Source: Tenrec ecaudatus
Taxonomy: Eukaryota > Chordata > Mammalia > Afrosoricida > Tenrecidae
Reading direction: 5' to 3'
Length of the DNA: 64,000 bases
Assembly: GCF_050624435.1 (NCBI RefSeq)
Contig: NC_134546.1
Span: forward strand, 16,143,001 to 16,207,000
Positions 24,101-28,860 of the stretch are shown here, one piece after another. The number at the start of each line of letters is the position of its first letter. Position 1 is the first letter of the stretch. A program made the position numbers and the translations under genes. The notes under the pieces are model-generated. The model ran no database searches, was not told the origin of the DNA, and saw only the letters and a program-made list of their open reading frames with translations.

Positions 24101-25159
24101 GAGACGTCGGACAGGGCAAGATATGATAAAATAGTAATTTATAAATTATCAAGGGTTTCATGAGGGAGAGGGGAGCAGGGAGGGAGGGGAAAAATGAGGA
24201 GCTGATGCCAGCGGCTTAGGTGGAGAGCAAATGTTTTGAGAATGATGAGGGCAATGAATGTACAAAGGCGCTTTGGTTGTAGGAGCCCCTAATAAAACGA
24301 TTTTTTTTAAAGGCTAAGAGTGGCAAAGACCAAATTAATACGAGTTTCAAAGCATGTAACATCTTCTGACCATGCCTTTCATTGACACTTTTAGATCACA
24401 ATATGACTAGCTCCCAAAACATGGAGTAAAAAGATCTAACTTTATTTTGTTAACTATTCTGAAAGCGGCATGGGTTAAACGGAAACCAGTATTTTTTTCA
24501 TGGATGGCATTTCAAACGTGGGCACATGCAAGTAATAATTGATGTAATCTCAGCCAGGGTCATTTCCGGGCCTCTTCCAGCAGGGAAGTCGGGTTTTAAG
24601 AGTAAGCCCATTCACCATATGGTTTCTGTAGAAATAGGGGGTCGCAGTTAAGCATGTGTAATGCCATTGTCGTCGCTCTAGCGGGCAAGAAAGCAACTAA
24701 AAATGATTTTTGAAAATTTCGGGTAAATTCTCAAAGAACGCAATATACATACACTGAAGAGACCGCAACCGACGTGATGTTCCACAGGTGCCTCCCCCAC
24801 CTGGTGGTCTCCCCGCCCCCGCCCCGCCCGCACCCCGGCTACCTCGGCCCTCTCCACATTCCCTCGCCCTGACGGTTCCGTACGCCCAAACCCGTCCCTG
24901 CCGAGCCCCCCACATCTCCTTCAGGGTCCCGCTCTCAGATTCCCTCCTCGGGGCCCCACCGCCCTCCTCGCGATCGCAGAGGCCGGCCCCTGCCCCCAAC
25001 CCCGCAGCCACGGCGGGGTGCCGGGGCCCATCGCCCGGACTCGGCCCCTCCACGCCCCCGCTCCCGCCAGCTCCGCGGGCCTCGGCGGCGCCCACTCCGA
25101 ACCCCAGCAGCACCGCCCCGCAACACGCCCCCTCGGCCCCCAGTCACCTTACCGCACAT
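482..25159 (-). CDS. GFPT1: GFPT1, exons 1-9 (5' part of gene, runs off the left edge)
   Basis: Glutamine:fructose-6-phosphate amidotransferase 1 makes glucosamine-6-phosphate from fructose-6-phosphate and glutamine in the cytosol, the rate-limiting step toward UDP-GlcNAc. Nine coding blocks on the minus strand (25,153-25,159; 20,559-20,666; 15,659-15,766; 9,972-10,097; 5,003-5,061; 3,719-3,853; 1,509-1,570; 729-808; 482-535) join in frame with GT/AG sites, giving 246 codons plus one base. They cover the N-terminal class-II glutaminase domain: Met-Cys start (Cys is the nucleophile after Met removal), RWATHG in exon 4, HNG in exon 5 and TDTE in exon 6. The sugar-isomerase half lies outside the window. 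The translation is nearly identical to remembered human GFPT1, so the identification is secure; the individual differences should be checked by alignment. Confidence 0.97.
729..808 (-). CDS. GFPT1: GFPT1 exon 8
   Basis: The exon is 80 bp between a CTTATAG acceptor and a GTAAGA donor. It encodes [19 protein letters not shown] and the following IPILYRT. It ends in the same phase as the alternative exon that follows, so that exon can be included or skipped without a frameshift. Confidence 0.96.
1509..1570 (-). CDS. GFPT1: GFPT1 exon 7
   Basis: The exon is 62 bp between a CCCCAG acceptor and a GTACGT donor. It encodes [18 protein letters not shown] and then V-T-R across the junction. Human, as I recall it, has Gly where the second Val stands. 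Confidence 0.95.
2350..2552 (+). repeat. AfroSINE-type tRNA-derived SINE
   Basis: The copy is full length with the family layout: a tRNA-like head (GGGTTACAAG and GTTCAAAC boxes), a middle with AGATGAGGCTTTCTA, and a 3' tail GTTCTACTCTGTCCTAC ending in GGCAGTGAGTTTGG. It lies in GFPT1 intron 6. Confidence 0.9.
2830..3005 (+). repeat. AfroSINE-type SINE, diverged
   Basis: Same layout as the copy at 2,350, with more substitutions. The A/B-box region, AGATGAG middle and TTCTACTCTATCCCA tail are still clear. Confidence 0.8.
3124..3320 (+). repeat. AfroSINE-type SINE
   Basis: The head (GTAGTGGTTACACGTTAGGC), AAATGAGGCTTTTTG middle and GGGGCAGGTCTATGCTGTCC tail identify the family. It faces the inverted copy that begins 50 bp away. 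Confidence 0.88.
3372..3566 (-). repeat. AfroSINE-type SINE, inverted
   Basis: Reverse-complement copy from ACCCACTGCCACAG to CCACTAGAGCTCC. It lies about 150 bp from GFPT1 exon 6 and forms an inverted pair with the copy at 3,124. Confidence 0.88.
3719..3853 (-). CDS. GFPT1: GFPT1 exon 6
   Basis: The exon is 135 bp (45 codons, phase 0 at both ends) between an ATTGTAG acceptor and a GTACTA donor. It runs from ESKGYDFE through [11 protein letters not shown] to VERVIQQL. The Asp of TDTE is the family's conserved glutamine-binding residue. Confidence 0.97.
4029..4212 (+). repeat. AfroSINE-type SINE
   Basis: A well preserved head (GTGGCGTAGTGGGTTACACG), a shortened middle, and a tail ending in GGTTTGGGTTTT. 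Confidence 0.9.
4213..4323 (-). repeat. AfroSINE fragment, inverted
   Basis: Partial reverse copy abutting the plus-strand SINE. The GACAGGGTAGACCG and GTTCTGAGACTGTTAACTC parts are recognisable; the head is missing. Confidence 0.75.
5003..5061 (-). CDS. GFPT1: GFPT1 exon 5, oxyanion-hole motif
   Basis: The exon is 59 bp between a CTTTTTCAG acceptor and a GTAAGC donor. It encodes [19 protein letters not shown]. Asn-Gly of HNG form the oxyanion hole in this family. Confidence 0.96.
5885..6089 (-). repeat. AfroSINE-type SINE
   Basis: Reverse copy from the AACTCATAGTGACCCTG tail to the CACTACAACACCAGGCTCC head. Confidence 0.9.
6099..6540 (+). repeat. Unnamed dispersed repeat, probable retroelement 3' end
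   Basis: The block ends with CTTACACCTGAGTGTCTATG and CCCAGACTAACACA, a style of ending I associate with interspersed repeats in mammals. I cannot assign it to a family and see no partner copy in this window. Confidence 0.4.
6922..7006. repeat. Tandem duplication of about 45 bp
   Basis: Two adjacent near-identical units share TTATTAAATAGTTGTCCA and AAGGAGAGATGGAAAATA, in GFPT1 intron 4-5 territory. Confidence 0.85.
7220..9075 (+). mobile_element. Lineage-specific LINE 3' unit, copy A (about 1.86 kb)
   Basis: This is the longest intact copy of a unit repeated at least a dozen times here. It starts GAAGCTACAGCTCAGGGAG and contains a T-rich/GTTTTG tract near 7,650-7,720. Its later landmarks include GGGTCTTAAAGG and CACATGGAAGAAGCACACC. 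It ends TACGAGCCCCCAATTAAATT, the polyadenylation-like terminus shared by all copies. I read it as the 3' part of an L1-like LINE because copies are 5'-truncated to different extents but share one 3' end with an A-rich tail. It carries no coding capacity. Confidence 0.75.
9076..9124. repeat. (TA)n microsatellite
   Basis: An uninterrupted run of about 24 TA units begins exactly where the A-rich tail of LINE copy A should be. Confidence 0.97.
9487..9788 (-). repeat. AfroSINE pieces, rearranged
   Basis: A 3' half (9,487-9,626, AGACAGAGTAGAATTTCCC and AGTAGAAAGCCTCATCTTTC) is followed by a diverged second piece ending in GGGCCAACAGGGCTCCT, a SINE head. It is probably two degraded reverse copies. 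Confidence 0.6.
9972..10097 (-). CDS. GFPT1: GFPT1 exon 4, glutaminase active-site motif
   Basis: The exon is 126 bp between a TTCTTCAG acceptor and a GTATGG donor. It encodes the [15 protein letters not shown] block; Arg, Thr and His of RWATHG bind glutamine in the glutaminase site of GlmS/GFAT enzymes. It ends with the SDKNN stretch. Confidence 0.97.
10103..10597. other. GFPT1 intron 3, unique sequence
   Basis: AT-rich intron upstream of exon 4. No repeat, RNA gene or conserved block was recognised. Confidence 0.5.
10598..10802 (+). repeat. AfroSINE-type SINE
   Basis: Nearly full copy from TTTCCTGGTGGAGCACC to GGCAGTGAGTGGGGTTTT. Confidence 0.88.
11439..11617 (-). repeat. AfroSINE-type SINE, diverged
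   Basis: Reverse copy from AAACTCAATGCCACTGAGC to CTACACCAACTCC, with the middle GAACAGAAAGCCCAGCATTT. Confidence 0.78.
11640..12125 (+). mobile_element. LINE2 (L2) 3' end, ancient
   Basis: Landmarks of the mammalian L2 3' end occur in order: CCACTGGATGCTCCCTCTAC with TAGAATTCTC, GTCTCTGCTCAAACGTCACC, and AGTAAGCTCTACCAGGGCAG. Divergence is high, as expected for a pre-placental element. Confidence 0.72.
12127..12202 (-). repeat. AfroSINE fragment
   Basis: Short reverse 3' piece (CTCCGACTCACAGCAACTC and CAGAGAACTGCTCCG), cut off by the LINE copy that follows. Confidence 0.6.
12203..14072 (+). mobile_element. LINE 3' unit, copy B with internal duplication
   Basis: The sequence matches copy A from its GAGACACAGTGTGGGAATTG landmark to the CCCCTAGTAAAATGATTT end. 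It is 5'-truncated relative to A yet about as long, because a segment is tandemly duplicated: 12,980-13,220 and 13,230-13,440 both carry the GCTGAAGACAAA, GGGTCTTAAAG and GAAGAAGCACACCAGCCTG landmarks. Confidence 0.78.
14073..14203 (-). repeat. AfroSINE, 5' half, with a short internal repeat
   Basis: Reverse copy holding the SINE head (CACTGCACCAGCAGGGCTCC). The phrase GAGCTGATGGGTTC occurs twice within it, a small duplication. It abuts the tail of LINE copy B. Confidence 0.78.
14913..15085 (+). repeat. AfroSINE-type SINE
   Basis: Plus copy with part of the middle lost, and the tail GGGGCAGTTCTACTCTGTCC present. It faces the reverse copy that begins about 10 bp later. Confidence 0.85.
15096..15296 (-). 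repeat. AfroSINE-type SINE, inverted
   Basis: Full-length reverse copy from AACTCACTGCCATA to CGCCATTACAGCTCCT, well preserved (GACAGGGTAGAACTGCCCC). Confidence 0.92.
15395..15570 (+). repeat. AfroSINE-type SINE, older
   Basis: Plus copy with TGTGGCAATCTGCTCATATA instead of the AGATGAGGCTTTC middle, suggesting a different subfamily. It ends 90 bp from GFPT1 exon 3. Confidence 0.8.
15659..15766 (-). CDS. GFPT1: GFPT1 exon 3
   Basis: The exon is 108 bp between a TTTAG acceptor and a GTAACG donor. It encodes the [10 protein letters not shown] and [19 protein letters not shown] stretches. Two residues differ from the human sequence as I remember it (Phe to Val before the GG, and Cys to Ser before KIQ). 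Three SINE copies in alternating orientation lie within 750 bp downstream of its donor. Confidence 0.96.
15767..16870. other. GFPT1 intron 2, no recognised feature
   Basis: Overlapping open frames near 16,137-16,600 occur on both strands but show no family resemblance or codon signature. I see nothing functional here. Confidence 0.5.
16880..17421 (+). mobile_element. Probable retroviral LTR (class III/MaLR-like), solo
   Basis: The block contains an AATAAAAACACTG poly(A) signal context near 17,120. It closes with CCCAGCAAATCACTGAGCC and GGGGGTGTCCTGGGAATCCC, an ending typical of LTRs in mammalian genomes. The left boundary is approximate and no partner LTR is in the window. Confidence 0.5.
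17912..18066 (+). repeat. AfroSINE-type SINE, 5'-truncated
   Basis: From CTAGGCTGTGATCCGAATGG to CTCGATGGCAGTTGAGTG. Its tail abuts the 3' end of the inverted RTE element, so the two together look like a tail-to-tail junction. Confidence 0.82.
18738..19502 (+). mobile_element. pogo/Tigger-like DNA transposon, internally deleted, nested in RTE
   Basis: The 765-bp element is flanked by TA at 18,736-18,737 and 19,503-19,504. Its terminal inverted repeats follow the CCGTATATACTCGAGTATAA pattern (the left end has several substitutions). It keeps the C-terminal part of a transposase and has a subterminal hairpin at 18,765-18,792. A TA target site and this C-terminal domain are hallmarks of the Tc1/mariner pogo branch. 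It lies inside the RTE remnant, so it is younger than that insertion. Confidence 0.85.
18870..19136 (+). pseudogene. Transposase C-terminal remnant (pogo-like)
   Basis: One frame gives 88 codons with a single internal stop (TGA at 18,942-18,944) and a natural TAA end. It contains [14 protein letters not shown], then [12 protein letters not shown], then an acidic tail ending EESSCEGF. The WVKxAWxxIPxEMV...CGISNALDG pattern is the usual C-terminus of pogo-derived DDE transposases in vertebrates. The DDE catalytic core is absent. Confidence 0.8.
20559..20666 (-). CDS. GFPT1: GFPT1 exon 2
   Basis: The exon is 108 bp between a TTTGTAG acceptor and a GTATTT donor. It completes the Gly-3 codon and encodes the start of the glutaminase fold, including the EYRGYDSA motif near its end. 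As far as I can recall, the peptide is identical to human. Confidence 0.97.
20906..21440 (-). mobile_element. LINE 3' unit, copy C (inverted, partial)
   Basis: The inverted central part of the unit runs from CTGGAATCCCTGTGTTTCCA to CTTCAGCAATCATATCC and passes TGTGCTTCTTCCATGTGGAC. Both ends are missing. It lies just upstream of GFPT1 exon 2. Confidence 0.85.
21441..22004. other. GFPT1 intron 1, with a SINE tail scrap
   Basis: Mostly unassigned. A 3' SINE scrap (GAGTTGGAACTGACTCGATG) sits at about 21,893-21,925. Confidence 0.5.
22005..22290 (+). repeat. AfroSINE split by a DNA transposon
   Basis: The SINE runs to 22,094 (CCTCAGAAACACCAGGAG), is interrupted, and resumes at 22,213 (GTTCTACTCTGTCC) through GGCAGTTGGCTTGGTTTT. 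Removing the insert and one TA restores the family sequence across the joint. Confidence 0.9.
22097..22210 (+). mobile_element. 114-bp pogo-like MITE nested in a SINE
   Basis: The element is flanked by TA at 22,095-22,096 and 22,211-22,212. Its ends read CCATATATACTTGTGTATAA and, in reverse, CCGTATATACTCGAGTGTAA. Its sequence is the left and right ends of the 18,738 element joined with the transposase removed, including the TTTTTCAGCACA subterminal motif. Confidence 0.9.
22291..23199. other. GFPT1 intron 1, unassigned
   Basis: No gene. A short L2-like phrase (CAAAGGGCAGGG near 22,812) is too weak to call. Confidence 0.4.
23200..23396 (+). repeat. AfroSINE-type SINE, older
   Basis: Plus copy from AGAGCCTTGGTGGTTTAG to GCTCGATGGCAGAGAG, with moderate divergence. 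Confidence 0.85.
23951..24310 (+). mobile_element. LINE 3' unit, copy D (3' end)
   Basis: From AGAATCCAGGACAGATGAGC to AGGAGCCCCTAATAAAACGA followed by a T/A-rich tail. It lies about 0.5 kb from the GFPT1 CpG island. Confidence 0.88.
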
Positions 25160-25760
25160 GATGCCGGAGTCACGTTCGCAGAGCGAGGGACGGGCCGCCG
25201 GAGAGACTGGGGACGCGCGCTGGAACCACTGGGGCGATCGGCGGGGTCGGGCGCCTGAGGGGCCGAGGTGACTGACTCCCTCTGGGGATGCGAGGGCGGA
25301 GGCAGCGACCGTCCCCTCAGCCACCGGGGTTCAACCAGCAACTGCGGCCGTGCCCCGCCCACCGGCGCGCAGCGCGCCGCCGCCACCGGGCTAGCCCATT
25401 GGGCCACGTTGACGCCGCTCACACGCACGTCCCGCCTCCCCGCAGCGCCCCGCCCCGCCCCGCCCCGCCCCCGAGCCGCACGCAGGCGCTGGCCTGTCGG
25501 CGGAGACGTGGCACCGGTTAGCGGGTGCATCCGCTTCGGGTTCCTGGAGGCGCTCGACGCCCTGGGCGAACATCCTGGGGGACCGAGGCACCAGGGGCGT
25601 CGAAGCGAGGCCTGGCACGGACTGACGGAAGGATTAGGAAGGAGGAGGCGGCAGGCGTTTGCTAAGCAAACAGCCTCGGGACCCACGCCCTGTACTGAGG
25701 CCCCGAGTTCGCAGCGCCCCTGGAAGCCGGACAAGAGTGGGGGACCGCAGCACGAGCCCT
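24780..25760 (-). promoter_or_regulatory. GFPT1: CpG island promoter of GFPT1
   Basis: The block is strongly GC- and CpG-rich, bounded by AT-rich DNA, and contains the GFPT1 start codon. GC-box-like CCCGCCCC runs are dense at about 24,815-24,835 and 25,440-25,475, where a CCCGC unit is tandemly repeated. No TATA box was noticed, which fits a housekeeping promoter. The exact transcription start cannot be fixed from sequence. The long open frames here on both strands are a by-product of GC content. Confidence 0.85.
25153..25159 (-). CDS. GFPT1: GFPT1 exon 1 coding part (Met-Cys-G)
   Basis: The start codon is at 25,159-25,157, then TGC and one base, then a GTAAGG donor at 25,152. This fits the family, where the second residue is the catalytic cysteine and the first intron splits the third codon (Gly). 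The -3 base is A, a favourable initiation context. The 5' UTR lies in the CpG island upstream. The reading frame stays open upstream but holds no earlier ATG; the only candidate start at 25,324 is GTG. Confidence 0.93.
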
Positions 25761-26020
25761 GAAGACAGACAGACTAGTCAGGCTTTCTGAGGGGGAGCGG
25801 GGGCTGGAGAAAAGCTGCCAGGAGGCGAGCGGGTGAGGTGCCAGGGAGAAAGAGATCACGGACCTTGGCTGCAGTGCTTCCCCCCCCCCCCTCGGGTTCC
25901 TTCAGCCTTTCTGTTGACAAACCATTCCGTTCCTGACTTAGGCGTTGTCCGAAGCACAGCTGTCGGGCTGTCGTCGTGGCTTGAGATTCCTGACTCAGAT
26001 CTAGGCCAACCCCTCTGTCC

Positions 26021-26316
26021 TTGAAGAGACTCCATTTTGGATTTTTAAATGCAGCTTCTGCCAGGCAAAGCCGCCTGCCCCCCCCTCCCCTCCGCCTGCT
26101 GAATTTCCACCGTACCTTTGACCTAGAAACAAGCCCTTCTCCAGAAAATGTGGGTTCGCCCACTCTATTCGACGGGTGTACAATTTCTAAGAAGCTGATG
26201 AGCTTGTGGTTAGGAGTGGCTGGCGGAGAGATGAATGGACTGGTACCACGGTGTGTTCAGCATGTGATTTTAGTGGTCCCGATTATCAGACCCCTTCAAC
26301 AAAAAAAGGGGGGGAG
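26021..26316 (+). pseudogene. Retroviral internal 3' remnant with polypurine tract
   Basis: The stretch ends in a polypurine tract at 26,301-26,316 (seven A, seven G, AG) immediately before an LTR that starts with TG, the arrangement of a gammaretrovirus-like element. The sequence before it may be the end of env or the adjoining region, but no motif proves it. Confidence 0.45.
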
Positions 26317-26783
26317 TGTCTAATGAATGACCTGTGCCTGGGTCCTTCCCTGCCCCTGTACTTTTTCCATCACTTGTTCTACACGCGTCTCCAAACCCTC
26401 AATGTTAACAAGCGAGTGTGTTAGCTGTACCCTTGTGCTGGTCTGTGTTCGCAAAACCAAACTCATTCCCAGTCACCCGTCGAACAGAGTAGAACTGCCC
26501 CTGTGGGTTTCTGGAATAGAAAGCCTCACCTCTCTCCTGCAGAGCTCCTGCCCAGTTTCAAACTGCTGATCTTGCCATTAGCAGGGCATCGAGTGGCTGC
26601 CTTCATCACCAGGGCCCCATTGCTGGTCTTTGTAAGCCTTCTAAATAGACAGCTCTCTGGAGCACTGTGCCATGGGCTTCTTGACTCTGTTTCCCCAATT
26701 TGCAAACACGTCTTTTTAACCCTTAATAAAACTTAGGTTTTGTTTTTCTTTCTTTCAAACAGGCTCCTGGTTCTTTCCTTCCA
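26317..26783 (+). mobile_element. Retroviral 3' LTR (gammaretrovirus-like) carrying a SINE
   Basis: It starts TGTCTAATG right after the polypurine tract, carries CTTAATAAAAC as poly(A) signal near 26,720, and ends in CA. It resembles the LTR at 40,269: both share CTGTGCCTGGGTCCTT, a CTGGTCTT-TAAGCC block and a GCTTCTTGACTCTG/CTGCTGGACTCTG block. A reverse SINE occupies 26,452-26,622. It lies about 1.1 kb upstream of the GFPT1 start codon. Confidence 0.72.
26452..26622 (-). repeat. AfroSINE-type SINE inside the LTR
   Basis: Reverse copy from AAACCAAACTCATTCCCAG to CATCACCAGGGCCCC, with GAGTAGAACTGCCCCTGTGG in the middle. It is younger than the LTR it interrupts. Confidence 0.88.
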
Positions 26784-27728
26784 ATTTTGGGGTTAAGACT
26801 AGGATCTTAAAAGGGGAAATTAATACACCACAAGGAGAGATGGGCAGGGCCATTGGGAACAAGCCATTGGGAGGTTTGATAAATTGCTTAAAATGTTGAA
26901 TGCAAACACAATGATCTGACATGTAAACCCCCATTTACTTAACAACACAACGTTTTAAATTGTGGGATCCAGAGGCAACTTCCTTCTGCGGTCCTCAGAG
27001 GTTGGGGTCATCAAGCTCTGAGTCCAGCTGAGTCCTTTGTACCCAGGGCCTTTTGGGAGCTGCCTGAGTAACTCTCAGATCTTCCGCTGTTTGCCTTTCT
27101 TGCCTCTGAGACTCTACATTTTATTCTTAGTCTATTTGTATTGTTATTAGCTTGCTCTTGTTTTCACTTAGGCCAAGATTTATTTGTATTGTTTTGGTGT
27201 TGCAGGTAGTTCTACTTTCTGAGTCTCATTTTAGTCAAGAAGGAGAATTCTTCTTTAACAGCTCAGGGTGATCTGAATTTATGATAACCCTGGGAAATCT
27301 CAAAGTAGTGCTCTAATCAGTGATCTGTGATCTTTCACCTCCTTTTACCAGTTTCCTTCCCAAGAGGAAACGCTTCACATATACATTTGAATTCTCAAGG
27401 AAATGGGTAAGAACAAATCCAACAGTGTACACCTCAGGGACTCCCACCCAAGCATTATAGTCCTATTTTGGTTTCTTTTGAGCCAATGGCATTATCAGAC
27501 TTTTAAAAATTAACAATAAAGTATTTTCCAACTGAAGAAACTAATGTATTTAAGGTCTAAAATAACAGACTAGTTCTCTCGCCAAGTAAATACATTTCAA
27601 AAAAATGAATCCAGGTATCATATGGTTGTTATGGAGGAATCTCAGAGTCTTTAAGCTACAAACAATCCTGCATCAGACCCTCCTAAGAATTTTATTTGAG
27701 TCTGGGAGACTAATTTAACATTCTTGTT
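26784..27728. other. Intergenic, unassigned
   Basis: No gene or family recognised; moderately AT-rich. It separates the 3' LTR from the next provirus. Confidence 0.4.
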
Positions 27729-27732
27729 AAAT

Positions 27733-28190
27733 TGAGACAGACTAGCACTGTCATGCCATCTTGACTGCTTAATGACCTGCCTCCTTCCCGTCCCATCTCA
27801 GAAAGGCCCACCCACTATTGATTGCTTTTAAAATGTACTCTTATGTTCTCAAGATCAGAACATTGTAATTGATAATATTGAACCTTTTGATGTTGTAACC
27901 AGGATATTACTACTTTTATTTTATTAACCAGGATGTTATCATCAATGTTGTACCCTGTAACTCTCACTAACTCTAAAGAATAATATTAATTTTGCTTTCT
28001 GCTTCTGTCCACGCTTGCAGAAGTCCTAGACAAATGATAAATGAGTTTTTGCCTTTAAATATGGACTGAAATGTCCACTTGGGACTGCAATCAAAGAATC
28101 GCCTTTAGATTCTAGCAGTTCAGTTATAACCAAATAAAGGCTCTTCTAAATTATCAAGACATAGTGGCCGTCATTTCTTTGAACATAACA
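27733..28190 (+). repeat. 5' LTR of the provirus
   Basis: It starts TGAGACAGACTAGCACTG and ends GAACATAACA. U3/R landmarks shared with the 3' LTR include TTGTAACCAGGATATTACTA, GAAGTCCTAGACAAATGATA and the poly(A) signal in ACCAAATAAAG. Confidence 0.88.
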
Positions 28191-28192
28191 TT

Positions 28193-28210
28193 TGGTGCAT
28201 TGGCCAGGAA
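28193..28210 (+). promoter_or_regulatory. Primer-binding site, tRNA-Gly type
   Basis: TGGTGCATTGGCCAGGAA begins two bases after the 5' LTR. It is complementary to the 3' end of tRNA-Gly(GCC) with one mismatch, as I recall that tRNA. Confidence 0.8.
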
Positions 28211-28617
28211 GTAACAAATGTGGGACCTCTAGGGGAGGCGCCCCCTGGTTTCACCAGGGCCCCAGCTCCTACCTTCCCAGCTGAGAGCAGCTGCATGGGG
28301 ACACTGGAATTTTGGGATTCTGTACCTCCGGAAGAAAGTCTGACTATGGAACTGGTCTTTGGGTTGACTAGGGAAGGGCACCAGACTCAGTCTTAACTCT
28401 TCCCAGTCTCTTCTCGCCAGAATGCTGCCTCAGAAGCTTGGTGACTGGTTGAGTTAGCAGCTTGTCTTGTCAGACAGTGTGGCAGCCGGTTGAGTTGGCA
28501 ACAAAGTTTGATGGCTTGTTTGGTAAGTTAGTGGCTTGTCTTTTCTGAGTATCACTTAACAAATTTGTTACCTTGGTTTGATTAGCCTTGGCTGTTTGTT
28601 TTTTGTGTAACTTAGCC

Positions 28618-28758
28618 AGTCTTATTATTTGGGGGGGGTGGGGGGGTGTTTGTTTTCCCCAATTCTTCTGTCATTTTATTTTTCTTCCTCTCTTCCCTCT
28701 CAGTGACTGGATTTCCAGTCTTATTATTTGGGGGGGGCGGTGTGTGTGTGTGTGTGTG

Positions 28759-28798
<40 letters not shown>

Positions 28799-28860
28799 AT
28801 GTTTTCCCCAATTCTTCTGTCACTTTCTTTTTCTTCCTCTCCTCCCTCCCAGTGACTGAC
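28618..28860 (+). repeat. Tandem duplication with (GT)n microsatellite in the ERV leader
   Basis: Two adjacent units share TCTTATTATTTGGGGGGG, TTTTCCCCAATTCTTCTGTC and CAGTGACTG. The second unit holds a GT microsatellite at 28,741-28,797 where the first has a G-rich spacer. Confidence 0.88.

Noticed and set aside
25153..25324. In-frame N-terminal extension of GFPT1
   Set aside because: The frame is open upstream of Met-Cys, but the apparent start at 25,324 is GTG, not ATG. An extension would also bury the N-terminal catalytic cysteine.
24697..25762. Long open frames on both strands of the CpG island
   Set aside because: They are Pro/Ala/Arg/Gly-rich, overlap on opposite strands and have no domain. 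They follow from the absence of AT-rich stop codons.
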